NCBI GenBank assembly: GCA_001542995.1
Contig: LFLA01000012.1
Span: 62,001 to 126,000, forward strand
Direction: 5' to 3'
Length of the DNA: 64,000 nucleotides
From: Nitrospina sp. LS_NOB
GTDB taxonomy: Bacteria; Nitrospinota; Nitrospinia; Nitrospinales; VA-1
The position numbers and the translations under genes were made by a program. Below the pieces are notes generated by a model, which saw nothing but the letters and a program-made list of their open reading frames with translations, was not told where the DNA came from and searched no databases. Shown in pieces: positions 8,780 to 18,714 of the stretch; position 1 is the stretch's first letter, and the number at the start of each line of letters is the position of its first letter.

Positions 8780-9824
8780 TTTTGACGGGGTAGACTTCGC
8801 CGATGGCTACAAGGATGTCTTCCACGGTGATGAGGCTTTTACACTCAGGCCTGCCATTCCAACACTCTTCTTTTCTTGTTTGCAGGTTGCAGGGTCGACA
8901 TTCTATTTCTTTTGAAACGATGGTTGCGTTATTTCCGGGAGGGCGCCAGATCTCGGGATTTGTCCATCCAAACATACCTACCACCGGGGTTCCAAGAGCG
9001 GATGCAAAGTGCATATAACCCCCATCATGGCACACCACAAACCGAGCCTTCTGAGTTATGGCTCCGAGTTCTTGTAAACCCGTGCTGATGAAAGCATAAG
9101 GGGCATTTTTTATTTTGGGCGTGATTTCATCGACCTGGTGTTTCTGTCCCGGCCCGCAGGTTAGCAAAGTTTTCATATGGTGCCGGGAATAAATTGTATC
9201 GGCGAGTTGGGCGAATTTTTCGGCCTCCCATTGGTCGTAAATTTTCGCTCCGGGGTGTAAAATGCAGAATGATTCGTGAGTGTCAATCCCTTCTGCTTGC
9301 AATAGTTGGTCGGCTTTTATTTTTGCCGGCTCTGAAATATGAATGGAGGGAGAAATTTTTCCAAACTCCACACCCATTTTTTTTATCAGGGCAACTTGAT
9401 AATCAATAGGATGCAAAGGGTTTAGATCTCCAAATTCGAGCTTGACGTTGTACAAAAAAGATCGTTTGGCGAATTTGTGACCAACGCGGTAGGGAGCCTG
9501 GGTGACAAAGCACATGACCGCTCCTCGTGTTCCCTCATGCATGTCAATCACGACATCATAGCGGTCCGCGAAAAGCCGGTAGTAAAAACCCAATTGGTAC
9601 AACAAGGACTTTTTTTCAAAGCATAAAACCTGATCAACGTCCGGATGATGGCGAACAATATCCAGTGAAAAATGCTCGACCAGTACCGTTAAATGGCAAT
9701 CAGGAAAACTTCTCTTGAGAGGGGAATAAACCGCCGTATTGTAAACCACGTCCCCGATGGAACGTAGTTTGATAATAAGAAATTTTGGGTTTTTGGGTAA
9801 TTTTTCCCGGGGAAAATTTAGCAA
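8769..9824 (-). CDS. GT9 family glycosyltransferase (heptosyltransferase-like)
   Basis: A second family 9 glycosyltransferase, 351 residues. The N-terminal motif is LIIKLRSIGDVVYNTAVYSP (G-D-V-x-x-x-T) at about residues 16-35. The donor-binding motif is VVCHDGGYMHFASALGTPVV near residues 258-277, followed by MFGWTNP. The cysteine-containing tail (ECRPCNLQTRKEECW) is common in WaaQ/WaaF-like members. It probably adds heptose or a related sugar to the LPS core. It converges tail-to-tail with the previous GT9 gene; the two are not closely similar, so they are likely to act at different core positions. Confidence 0.88.
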   Translation of the reverse strand: MLNFPREKLPKNPKFLIIKLRSIGDVVYNTAVYSPLKRSFPDCHLTVLVEHFSLDIVRHHPDVDQVLCFEKKSLLYQLGFYYRLFADRYDVVIDMHEGTRGAVMCFVTQAPYRVGHKFAKRSFLYNVKLEFGDLNPLHPIDYQVALIKKMGVEFGKISPSIHISEPAKIKADQLLQAEGIDTHESFCILHPGAKIYDQWEAEKFAQLADTIYSRHHMKTLLTCGPGQKHQVDEITPKIKNAPYAFISTGLQELGAITQKARFVVCHDGGYMHFASALGTPVVGMFGWTNPEIWRPPGNNATIVSKEIECRPCNLQTRKEECWNGRPECKSLITVEDILVAIGEVYPVKTMR

Positions 9825-9979
9825 GATAAATCAGACTCCATTCAAAAAATCGAAGTGAAATCAAAAAAAGGTCTATGCCATATGTTTTGCATTATAGACC
9901 ATATTGACATGGGCGCAAAACTTGATCAAGGCGGATTCGGGCTGGCTTGAAAATTTGTTGGTGTGAGTGCCAGCTTCCA

Positions 9980-11122
9980 TCAAGGAGAATCGATTATTTT
10001 ATCGATCAAATTTTGCAATTTTGTTTCCATGACTTTTATGTCATAGAGATCAATACATCGTTCTCTGGCCCGGCGGCCCTTTTCCCTGGCTTCCTCAGGG
10101 TTATTCAGAACATGCTGAAGAGTTCGAGCAAGTTCCCCTGCATTTCCGGGCTCAACAAGGTAACCAGTGCCTCCTAATACTTCCGGAATATCAGAGACAC
10201 GAGTGGCGATTACTGGTTTAGCCATTGCCATGGCATCGAACAGTTTTGCCGGGATCTGTCCTTGGGTATCCGTCGTATCCCTTTGGGGGACAACCAGGAT
10301 ATCGGCTGCCGAGAGATGTTTGGGAAGCTCCTCAAAGGGAATCTTGGGAAGCACCACCACTTTTTTTTGAATGGAAAGAGATTTATTCCGAAGCGGATCG
10401 AAAGAGGGCTCGGCCCCAATAAAAACCAGCCGGATATCCGAATAATCCAAGTTTTCAACCGCATGGATAAGATCGTCAATGCCTTTATGAGCCCGGGGAG
10501 TGCCCATAAACATGATCACGCGATTTTTTTCCAAGCCGAGCAATTTTTTAATTTCCTGCGAATCAAAATTGTCAGGGTCTAATACTGTTGTGTCCCGGCA
10601 ATGATGAATCAGGCATCCGGTAAAACGGTTTTGCAAAAACCTGTTGCTGACAACGATGGAATCGGAAAAATTGACAAGTCGTTCCATGAGCCAAGTGTAT
10701 GGCAAACCATTTGGGTTAGAAAAATTCAGGAAGCGGCCAACACGCCCCCAGATGCCTGAGTGATAATAGAATCCGGTTTCCCAGTCATCGATATCCACCA
10801 GAACGGACTTTCCCGAAAACCATTTCTTCAGCAAAGCGATTCCGAAACTTGTGGGTCGTAATTTGCAGGCAATATAAATATCTGCGTCCATTTCCCGAAG
10901 CATTTTGCGTATGGTGGAGATAAAAGCGGGATAGCGGCTCCAAGGATATATTTGAATAGGGATTCCGCTATTACGCATGGGGTACCAGATATCCCCGCTC
11001 TTTGAAGTCCCAATAATTTTGACGTCATGTCGGGGAGCGAGGGCGCTGGCCAGTAAAGCGGCCCTTCCCAGAGAATTATTGGAAATATCAAAGCAGAGCA
11101 GGCAAATTTTCACATTCATCAA
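9980..11122 (-). CDS. GT4 family glycosyltransferase
   Basis: A family 4 glycosyltransferase of 380 residues. The C-terminal GT-B donor domain shows VIMFMGTPRAHKGIDDLI (about 205-222) and the signature block DILVVPQRDTTDTQGQIPAKLFDAMAMAKPVIA near residues 275-305, with the usual acidic and K-x-x-D/E-A-M-A pattern. The N-terminal half has a hydrophobic Rossmann entry (VKICLLCFDISNN). It belongs to the polysaccharide/LPS gene cluster, single on the minus strand and divergent from the ArnT-like gene at 11315. Substrate unknown. Confidence 0.86.
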   Translation of the reverse strand: MMNVKICLLCFDISNNSLGRAALLASALAPRHDVKIIGTSKSGDIWYPMRNSGIPIQIYPWSRYPAFISTIRKMLREMDADIYIACKLRPTSFGIALLKKWFSGKSVLVDIDDWETGFYYHSGIWGRVGRFLNFSNPNGLPYTWLMERLVNFSDSIVVSNRFLQNRFTGCLIHHCRDTTVLDPDNFDSQEIKKLLGLEKNRVIMFMGTPRAHKGIDDLIHAVENLDYSDIRLVFIGAEPSFDPLRNKSLSIQKKVVVLPKIPFEELPKHLSAADILVVPQRDTTDTQGQIPAKLFDAMAMAKPVIATRVSDIPEVLGGTGYLVEPGNAGELARTLQHVLNNPEEAREKGRRARERCIDLYDIKVMETKLQNLIDKIIDSP

Positions 11123-11314
11123 TTCGTTGATAGGTTGATATGTGGTTTGATTCTCTACTAGAGGAAAGAGGATAAAGTCTTTTTGAAGATTATCATGGTT
11201 GCTTTATTTCTTCTATTTAATTATCGTGATGTTTTAGAAAGATAGTATTTGGTGGTTTAGCTTGGTACGGCAAAATTTTTCAATGACCCTGATTTGTTCA
11301 CTCCGCTTTGACTT

Positions 11315-13072
11315 ATGTTGACCTTCCTCCAAGATATCTTCAGCAAGCTAACTGAAAAACAACTTGTATTCTTCTGGTTGATTTTTTGTTGTTTTGCATT
11401 GACTTACAAGCTCGGCGGAGTCCCTCCTTATCATAGTGATGAAAATTATTATGTCGAGTCCACCCGTAACATGGTTGAGTCGGGGGATTATCTGACTCCC
11501 ATTTATCGGGATAAAAAACGATTCGCCAAACCCATCCTATATTACTGGTTGATGTCCGCTTCTTATAAGGTATTTGGCGTGAGCCTGGTTTCGGCCCGGT
11601 TGACTTCCGCATTTTTCGGAAGCCTCACAATTGGACTGCTTTATCTTTTTGCCAGCCGGTTATTCGTAGGGCGAATTGCCTTGTACAGCGTTTTGATTTT
11701 GCCTGCCACTTATCTGCATTTTCAGATTTCTCGATGGGCTACTACGGACATCGTTATGAGCTTTTTTGTTCTTCTGGCGTTCTACTATTTTGTGCGCATG
11801 TACCAGAGTGACTTTAAGGGGAAAATGGATGCCTGCTTATTTTACCTGGCAATGGCTTTTGGGTTTATGACCAAGGGGCCTCCGGCAATCATCATTCCTG
11901 GTGTGGTTGTACTGATTTTTCTTTTGACAACCAGAGGGTGGCGAGGGTTGTCTAAAATGCGCATTGGACAGGGCCTCGTGATTTTATCGCTGGTGATTGT
12001 TCCTTGGTTTGCGACGATGCTTCTTCTTCATGGAGATGAATTTAAGAACCATATTATCGGGGCCGAGATCAAAAACAGGTTGGTTCATGATACCCCGTCC
12101 AGCCTTTATTACTTCGGGGTGTTGTTTCGTTATTACTTGCCCTGGGTATTATTTTTTCTCGCTGCGGTTCTCCATCAATCTGGCGTTTACGGTTATTCCC
12201 CGGTTTCGGGATTGTCAGAATACTTCAGGCAGATTCCCAAAGGCTTAAAGACTCATTTTAAGTTGTTGTTTGCCAGGGAGAATGAGTCGGTTTTGTTTTG
12301 TTATATCTGGATTCTGGTATGCCTGATTCTATTCACCCTTGTCCGGACAGAGCATAGTCGTTATATGCTGCCGGCATCCTCTGCGACTTCCATCCTGGTC
12401 GCAAAATTTTTCGCGGATATGGAAAAGGATGGGCTGAACTGGCCAGGTTATAAAGTCCCTGTAATTTTAACAAGTGTTGTTTTTTTTGTGATCGCGATAT
12501 TTTCAGGCGTGGCGTTATATGTTTTCGATTTAATTTATCATGTTCCTGCACACTTTTTCTTCTTGCCGGCAGTATTCATGGTGGCAGGTGTTAGCGTATT
12601 CAGATTTAATAAGAAACGGCAGTGCGGAAAACAAGTTTTTGTTATTTCTTTTTCTCTGGTCCTTGCATTTTCCTTTTTGAGCGGGGAAGTCCTTCCCCAT
12701 GTTAATCGCTATCCGATGAAGCTTTTTTCTGAAAAAATATTGTTGGAAAAAATTTCCGATCCCATAGCGGTATACCGGTTGGGAAATCAAAGAGCGAGAC
12801 TGGGTGTGTTGACAGGGCAAACATCTTTAAACCTGTCGCAGCCCGGACAAATTCAGCAGTTCATCGATGCGAATGAAAAGGTTTTGATTGTCATGCGGGA
12901 AAAAGATTTTCGGGGCAATTTTTCTGATGCCTCTTTAAAGGTGGCGGCAGAAGATACCATCTGGTTGAAAGGGCGTATCGACGGGGAGAGGTTGAAAGAG
13001 CTTTGGGAAAAAGCAGAGTCTGCGGGTGTTTCAGGCCTCACGGAAAAGATCTATCTTTTATCGAATAGGTAG
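11315..13072 (+). CDS. ArnT-like GT39/GT83 membrane glycosyltransferase
   Basis: A polytopic inner-membrane glycosyltransferase of the PMT_2/ArnT type, which uses a polyprenyl-phosphate sugar on the periplasmic side. Evidence: 585 residues with about 10-12 hydrophobic segments. The acidic catalytic loop after the first membrane segment is YHSDENYYVESTRNM (about residues 36-50, D-E pair). It is followed by the conserved KPILYYWLMS helix start, and a soluble C-terminal portion of about 120 residues. ArnT transfers aminoarabinose to lipid A; other family members add hexoses, and the donor here cannot be assigned. It converges on a second ArnT-like gene with a four-base gap. Confidence 0.87.
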   Translation: MLTFLQDIFSKLTEKQLVFFWLIFCCFALTYKLGGVPPYHSDENYYVESTRNMVESGDYLTPIYRDKKRFAKPILYYWLMSASYKVFGVSLVSARLTSAFFGSLTIGLLYLFASRLFVGRIALYSVLILPATYLHFQISRWATTDIVMSFFVLLAFYYFVRMYQSDFKGKMDACLFYLAMAFGFMTKGPPAIIIPGVVVLIFLLTTRGWRGLSKMRIGQGLVILSLVIVPWFATMLLLHGDEFKNHIIGAEIKNRLVHDTPSSLYYFGVLFRYYLPWVLFFLAAVLHQSGVYGYSPVSGLSEYFRQIPKGLKTHFKLLFARENESVLFCYIWILVCLILFTLVRTEHSRYMLPASSATSILVAKFFADMEKDGLNWPGYKVPVILTSVVFFVIAIFSGVALYVFDLIYHVPAHFFFLPAVFMVAGVSVFRFNKKRQCGKQVFVISFSLVLAFSFLSGEVLPHVNRYPMKLFSEKILLEKISDPIAVYRLGNQRARLGVLTGQTSLNLSQPGQIQQFIDANEKVLIVMREKDFRGNFSDASLKVAAEDTIWLKGRIDGERLKELWEKAESAGVSGLTEKIYLLSNR

Positions 13073-13076
13073 AAGG

Positions 13077-14588
13077 CTATTTGACGACGGGGAGGTGTAT
13101 TGCTGAGAAATCATACCTGATATTTTCTCGGTTTTTCATTGAAGTGAAAAAAGCGTACTTGTTATTGGCTTGTATTAAATAAAACTTATTTGGATACTGG
13201 GCTGTCAATTTTCTGAATTGCCCAATGGAGGACAACCATGTTTTTTCTGGATTGGAAGTCATAGCCTCCATTAAATCCTCAGGGCTGGCGGTAACAGGAC
13301 CGTTGGTGACAGGGGCATCGACAGTTAGGGGTGAGTCTATGACACGGCTGGAATAAAACAGCATTGCTAATTTAGGATTCGAAGAGGTGAGATGGTAGTT
13401 GCCGATTGTCTGATCTTCTGGGGTGTTGAGATGGATGACAGCGGCCAGTTCCCTTACTTCTTTACTACTTCCCGTTAGAGTAACTTTAGCCTGGAAGGGT
13501 GTGACATTCACGAACAGGACGGTTGCTGCAATAGCACCGGTCATGGTGATCAATGCTGTATTTTTTTTATCAGGCCCCAGCCATTCAGAAATGGTTTTCG
13601 CAGTGATAATGGCGAGGGCTGGAAACATCATAAATAAATAACGGAGCGTCTGGTTTTTGCTCGTGTTCATCACCAAAAAGGTGAGCACAGGCCACAGGAA
13701 AAGTAATAAGGAGGTCCTATCTTTTTCTATAAAACCGCGTTTGCCAAATTGGATCAGGCCCACCAGTGCAAAAGGAAGCCATGGCCAATAATTCTTTAAA
13801 AAATCTTTTGTGTATCCCAGAAAATAAAAGGGTTCTTTAGTCCCACCAAAGCTCCGGTTTATAATCAGCCCGCCAAAGTGCGCGTCTATAAACCCTTGCC
13901 CGTAGTGCTGCCAATTAACAAGATGCCAGCTGAATCCCAAAAGAAGGGCGATCAGGCATCCCGACAAAAACCAGGGGTTGATGATTTCCCTCCATTGTCG
14001 ACTGAAAATTAAAAAAGCACCGGCGATCATGAGGGGGAAAAGTCCAAGAACGCTTTTAGTCAATATGGCACAAGCAGTTGCTAAACCGAAAACCAGATAC
14101 CAGGGTTTTAGATCCCGGGCTTTAAAGAAAGCGTAAAATGCCAGAGTGACAAAAAATGCCAGGGGAATATCGACCATTCCTCGACGAGAAGAATCAACAA
14201 ATATTCCCGGAAAAAGCAAAACAAAGGCTGAGGCGAAAGCGATCCAGCAATCTTTATAGAGCAACAGGCTCAACCGGTAAGTCATGAGAACGATTCCGGT
14301 TCCAAACAGGGCTGAAGAAAAAATCGCTGAGTAACTGGAAATCCCAAAGACACTGAAGGCCAGAGCAGTTAACCAGAAGGGAAGGGGCGGGTTGTCAAAA
14401 GCAGGCGTCCCAGCGAAAGTGATGAGCCAGAGGGATCCAGATTCCAGGATTTCCTTTGCCTTTTGGGCGTAATAGGCATCGTCATAATTCGTGATGCCGG
14501 TGTCCAATTGCCGACCCAGAAATATTAAAAGTGAAGCAAAAATCAGGAATGATATCTGAAGTTTCTTGTTATTCAGTGCGGAATTCAA
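13077..14588 (-). CDS. ArnT-like GT39/GT83 membrane glycosyltransferase
   Basis: A second PMT_2/ArnT-like polytopic transferase, 503 residues with about ten hydrophobic helices. The first periplasmic loop holds the conserved acidic pair in NYDDAYYAQKAKEIL (about residues 33-47), and NPPLPFWLTALAF follows, as in the family. A periplasmic tail of roughly 150 residues ends the protein. It likely decorates LPS or another surface glycan using an undecaprenyl- or polyprenyl-phosphate sugar. It is tail-to-tail with the other ArnT-like gene. Substrate unknown. Confidence 0.87.
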   Translation of the reverse strand: MNSALNNKKLQISFLIFASLLIFLGRQLDTGITNYDDAYYAQKAKEILESGSLWLITFAGTPAFDNPPLPFWLTALAFSVFGISSYSAIFSSALFGTGIVLMTYRLSLLLYKDCWIAFASAFVLLFPGIFVDSSRRGMVDIPLAFFVTLAFYAFFKARDLKPWYLVFGLATACAILTKSVLGLFPLMIAGAFLIFSRQWREIINPWFLSGCLIALLLGFSWHLVNWQHYGQGFIDAHFGGLIINRSFGGTKEPFYFLGYTKDFLKNYWPWLPFALVGLIQFGKRGFIEKDRTSLLLFLWPVLTFLVMNTSKNQTLRYLFMMFPALAIITAKTISEWLGPDKKNTALITMTGAIAATVLFVNVTPFQAKVTLTGSSKEVRELAAVIHLNTPEDQTIGNYHLTSSNPKLAMLFYSSRVIDSPLTVDAPVTNGPVTASPEDLMEAMTSNPEKTWLSSIGQFRKLTAQYPNKFYLIQANNKYAFFTSMKNRENIRYDFSAIHLPVVK

Positions 14589-14666
14589 ATTAGAGGGTCT
14601 GGATGATTGAAGGGTGGAAGTAAAAGCCGGTGCTGAAAACCAAAAAGATGTGAGGCTTGGATGTGG

Positions 14667-14942
14667 TCATTTTAAGCATTGATTCAAATGTTTCCTGTCA
14701 TCATCGTTCAATCTTTGGCTGAATAAAAACCCGAAGGTTTCAAGCCGCCAAACCAGAATGTCCAGGCCCTTGAGCATTTGAAACCAGTAAATCATGGCAG
14801 AAAAAAGTGGTTTTCGTATCAAGCCATTTCTACAAATAAAAAAATCCCACAACTGTTTTTTTGATTTTCGAATAAGGGGCCAGTTTCCCCGTGTTTTTAA
14901 AATTTGGCAAAGCTTGAAAAGATTTTTTAGGTTTTGCAGCAT
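14667..14942 (-). CDS. Small basic hypothetical protein
   Basis: A 91-95 residue ORF that I do not recognise. It is rich in Lys, Arg, Leu, Phe and Trp, with a C-terminal patch RLNDDDRKHLNQCLK. It has no obvious signal peptide. Start choice is unclear: TTG at 14954 or ATG at 14942, neither with a good Shine-Dalgarno. The surrounding gap (14589-15174) otherwise shows no gene. It could be a real small protein or a remnant of a larger glycan gene. Confidence 0.35.
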   Translation of the reverse strand: MLQNLKNLFKLCQILKTRGNWPLIRKSKKQLWDFFICRNGLIRKPLFSAMIYWFQMLKGLDILVWRLETFGFLFSQRLNDDDRKHLNQCLK

Positions 14943-15174
14943 ATTAAATTTCAAAGAAGAAAACTCATGCGTCGAAAACTCTGATCAGGGTCTGGAAAAC
15001 CCTTGAAAACCCATCACTGAATGATTTTATACCATGCATTCTATGAAGTAAAGGAAGCTTAACTAAGCCAATAAAAGCATCCCCGTTGATCTTTTAATTA
15101 GTTTAAGCGACCATGTTTATGTCAAAATGGAGCATGTCATAAAAATGCAGAGCATTTAATTTTCAGGACGAACT

Positions 15175-16646
15175 ATGAAAGTCCTTTTGGTCAAACCTAA
15201 TAATTTAAGCGATCATATCCAACCCTCTCTTGGGCTTGGGTATTTGGCAGAGGGGATTCGAGCCCGTCATGAAGTCGTTATTCTGGATTGTATCAAGGAA
15301 GACATTAGTCCCGCCCAGTTTGTCCAACGTGTTTTAAAAGATGGTCGTCCTGATTTGGTGGGCATCCAATGCTACACGTTTGATTTGGGCAACGTCCGCA
15401 AACTATTAAAGGTAATCAAGGAATGGAACCCGGGAATTATCACGGTGGTTGGGGGAGCGCATATTTTCCAGCGACCCGTTGCGGGCTTTTGAAAATCTGG
15501 ACGGAAATCTGGATTTCGCGTTTGCCGGAGAGGCCGAAACAGGTTTCCCGAAATTCATAGATATGCTGGATGATTCAGCTATTGAGCCTGATTATTTTTC
15601 GATCGCCGGTCTGATCTGGAAGAAGGATCAGGAGTTGGTTGCTAACCCTGTATATATGGAAGAAGATCTAGACCGACTGGGCTTACCCGGCCTGGGATCT
15701 TATTCGACCTGATTTGTATCCGGAAGCGCAACATGGCGCTTTTTTTGAAAAGTTTCCCATAGCTCCTATCATCACGACAAGAGGTTGCCCGTACTCTTGC
15801 ACGTTTTGCTCAGCTCCTATTCTATCCGGGAAAAAACTGCGCCACCACTCGATGGATTATGTCCTAAGAAATATATCGCATCTTTATCATGATTATGGAA
15901 TTCGGGAATTCCATATTGTTGATGATAACTTTACCCAGGATATTGAATACGCAAAAACAATTGTAAGGGGGATTATCAGTCTCAATCTGGATATCAGCTT
16001 GGCGATGCCCAATGGCATCCGTATGGACTATCTTGACGATGAATTGCTTGAGTTGCTAAAAGAGGCCGGACTCTATCTGGTGAGTATCGCTGTGGAATCG
16101 GGAAATGATGAAATTTTGCAAAAAATGAAAAAGGGCACCAAGGTCCAAAAAATTCACCGGGACGTGAAATTAATCAAAAAGCATGGTTTTGACATCGCCG
16201 CTTTTTTTATTCCGGGTTTCCCTGAAGAGACCCTGGAAACTATTCAGGACACTATAGACCTTTCCCTGGAGCTTCCTTTATTAAGGGCTAATTATTTTAC
16301 ATATTTGCCGCTTCCCGGTACGGAAAGTTACCACCATCTTGAGGAAACCGGCGAGATAGATAATGTGGATTGGGATAATTTTTATATGATGGATGCCGCC
16401 TACACCCCACCGGGAATTAAAAGGGAAGAGCTTCTGATTCTTAGGAAGAAAGCATTTTTAAAATTTTATCTGCGCCCAGGGGTATTGATCCGCAACCTGT
16501 TGAGCATAAAAAATTTCCGTCATTTCAAATTTCTGTTTAAAAGATTTTATAGCTGGATCATCGTCAAGAATCATCATTCCACCGATTTTGTGGTTCATCC
16601 CCAGCCAGTATCCGATGTTCCTGTTTCCACTACCACCCTGAAATGA
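15175..16646 (+). pseudogene. B12-binding radical SAM protein, two frameshifts
   Basis: A cobalamin-binding radical SAM protein (BchE/HpnP-like architecture) spread over three frames. The N-terminal B12-binding part is 15175-15474 (MKVLLVKPNNLSDH... VVGGAHI). The middle part runs to about 15700. The radical SAM domain follows, with CPYSCTFC at about 15787-15810 and the SAM-binding patches after it. The first break fits one extra T in a T4 run near 15470: removing it reads GGAHISSDPLRAF. The second fits one extra base in CCCGGCC near 15690: removing it reads LPAWDLIRPDLYP. The start is preceded by AGGACGAACT. The stop overlaps the next ATG (ATGA). Either a decayed gene or two sequencing indels; other broken genes follow nearby. 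Confidence 0.8.
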
Positions 16647-18478
16647 ATTTGGAGCACCTTGAGTCTTTTTGCTCTGAAATCATCCGTCCTGATTCCGAAC
16701 TGGTACAAAAACATTTAGCGGTGCTTGGGCAAATGGTCAGCATTGATAGCCGGAGCTTTGGTGTCAACGAGTTTGAAGGTGATCGCACCACGCCCAGCGA
16801 TATGCGGGAAATTCTTGAATGTGCCCGCAATTACCTCCTGGAGGTCGGCCTGTCCGAGGTTAAAATAAATGATTCACGTTCGAGTAGCCCGTTCCCAATA
16901 TTGATGGCAGAAACTTTTGTCTCCGAAGCGAAGCCGACAGTTCTTTTTTATGCCCACCTCGATAAACAACCGTATATGGATGACGGACGTTTTGAAAAAT
17001 GGGGAGGAATTCCTCCAACGCAGTTAAGGTGGAATGAAGACCGTTCTCGGGCATACGGGCGTGGAGCCGCCGATGATCTGAGCGGAGTCGTCTCGATTGG
17101 TATGGCCATAGACGCTCTGTTCAAGTATTTCGATATCAAGGTGGGGACAAACAGCAGGAAAAAACTACTGCCCTGCAATATTAAAATAATATACGAGACC
17201 GAAGAAGAAAGCGGTTCCCACAGCCTGATTGACCAAATCCAGGAAAATAAAGATTTCTTCAAAGGCACCCATTGTGTCGTGATCACTGATGTGGTCAATC
17301 CGGATCAGGGTAAACCGGGTCTCACGACATCTTTGCGCGGAATTGTCCAGATGGATGTGACGGTTAGCGCCGAACAAGAACAGGTTGCCATTGATGAACA
17401 AACGGCCCTTTATAAGCTCCTTGCAACGCTCATTCGATATGATCACTCCCTGGGGATAGAGGAAATTTCCAGGGCGGACCAGCTAGTGACGGATGCCGAA
17501 CGCGAAGGTTATTCCCGGGTTCCGACTTCTGTATCAGCCTTGAAAGAGACGGCAGGGCTTCTTCCCGACACCCGGCTTACGGTTCCTGAAGATATTCCTT
17601 CGATATTGGTTGCGCAGTTAAGAACTTCGTTTGCAAATGCCCGCCCGGGACATCGGGTTTCAGGGAGTGTGATTCTGGGAGTGGCCGGAGCTCGTCTGAC
17701 TTTCCCCGACATCAGTGAACCAAAAGAATTCAAAAGACGATTGGAAAAAATTCTTGCCGATCAAAACCGGTATCATCTGGAAATGACAATTGTAATGATC
17801 AGCGAGAACCCATTGTCGATAGATATCCTATTGCGTTCGGCTGAGAAAGATCCTCATTCGGGAGTCAATGGCGGACCGGTTCCTATTCCTGAATTGCAAT
17901 TGGCTTGCATGATTGATGAGCTCATTTCTTCTGTAGGCCGCTGGCATCCCAGGCTTGAGGAATTACGAAACCCGGAAGGAGGAATGGGTCGAGTGCAATC
18001 CCTTAGAGTCGATCACGATTTGTCGGCGCATCCCTTCAAGGAAAAGTCGGCCAGATCCTTGGTAGAAATCCGGTTGGCTCCCGGCAACAACGAAATACAA
18101 GCAGCGGAGGCGCTTCGGTCCCATCTTGAGAAAAATATTCTTCGAGGATTTAAGTTGGATATCAAAGCTGACAAGGGCGCTTCTCCGTGGATAACCGGAA
18201 TCGCGCATCCGGTATTTCCTCTGATACTGGATTCTTTGGAAAAGGGTTTTGGTGAGAAAGCATGTCTTTACGGATGCGGAGGTACGATTCCATTTGTGGC
18301 AAAACTCATGCAGGCTTTGGGAAATGTTCATCCCCTTTGCCTGGGCGCTTATGATACAGATGCCAGAATGCATGAGCCGGGGGAAAGTTTGTCCATGCCC
18401 GATCTATTAGGATGCACGCGATCCATCATCCACTTTCTATCCAGGATTGATGAAGTGTATGGAAAACCCAACTGCTGA
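16643..18478 (+). CDS. M20 family metallopeptidase
   Basis: A 611-residue zinc peptidase/deacylase of the M20/M25/M40 family. Metal-site blocks in order: AHLDKQPYMDD (His and Asp, about residues 107-117), GRGAADDLSGV (bridging Asp, about 142-152), the general-base pair in ETEEESGS (about 190), a TDVVNP Asp, and a late GCGGTIPF/HEPGES region (His) near the C-terminus. The dimerisation insert lies between about 230 and 500. It is intact and overlaps the stop of the broken radical SAM gene by four bases, suggesting translational coupling in the ancestral operon. Substrate is unknown; it is longer than typical dipeptidases (about 450-500 residues). Confidence 0.85.
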   Translation: MNLEHLESFCSEIIRPDSELVQKHLAVLGQMVSIDSRSFGVNEFEGDRTTPSDMREILECARNYLLEVGLSEVKINDSRSSSPFPILMAETFVSEAKPTVLFYAHLDKQPYMDDGRFEKWGGIPPTQLRWNEDRSRAYGRGAADDLSGVVSIGMAIDALFKYFDIKVGTNSRKKLLPCNIKIIYETEEESGSHSLIDQIQENKDFFKGTHCVVITDVVNPDQGKPGLTTSLRGIVQMDVTVSAEQEQVAIDEQTALYKLLATLIRYDHSLGIEEISRADQLVTDAEREGYSRVPTSVSALKETAGLLPDTRLTVPEDIPSILVAQLRTSFANARPGHRVSGSVILGVAGARLTFPDISEPKEFKRRLEKILADQNRYHLEMTIVMISENPLSIDILLRSAEKDPHSGVNGGPVPIPELQLACMIDELISSVGRWHPRLEELRNPEGGMGRVQSLRVDHDLSAHPFKEKSARSLVEIRLAPGNNEIQAAEALRSHLEKNILRGFKLDIKADKGASPWITGIAHPVFPLILDSLEKGFGEKACLYGCGGTIPFVAKLMQALGNVHPLCLGAYDTDARMHEPGESLSMPDLLGCTRSIIHFLSRIDEVYGKPNC

Positions 18479-18714
18479 TATCTCTTTAGGTAGATTTACA
18501 TTTCCCAAAATATTATTTTCAGCGGAATTCATACTTCGTGGGACATTCTGAATGTTAACTTATTATAAGCCTTTTATTTTGTCGAGGTGAGCATGGCGCA
18601 ATAAAATTTTTTACAATGCATAACAAAACAGCATTACTTTTAGTGCTTTAAAGGTTTATAATCAGGCAAATAAACTGGTAAAGCTTTTCTCAATGGTCAT
18701 CATAGGTATATGTG

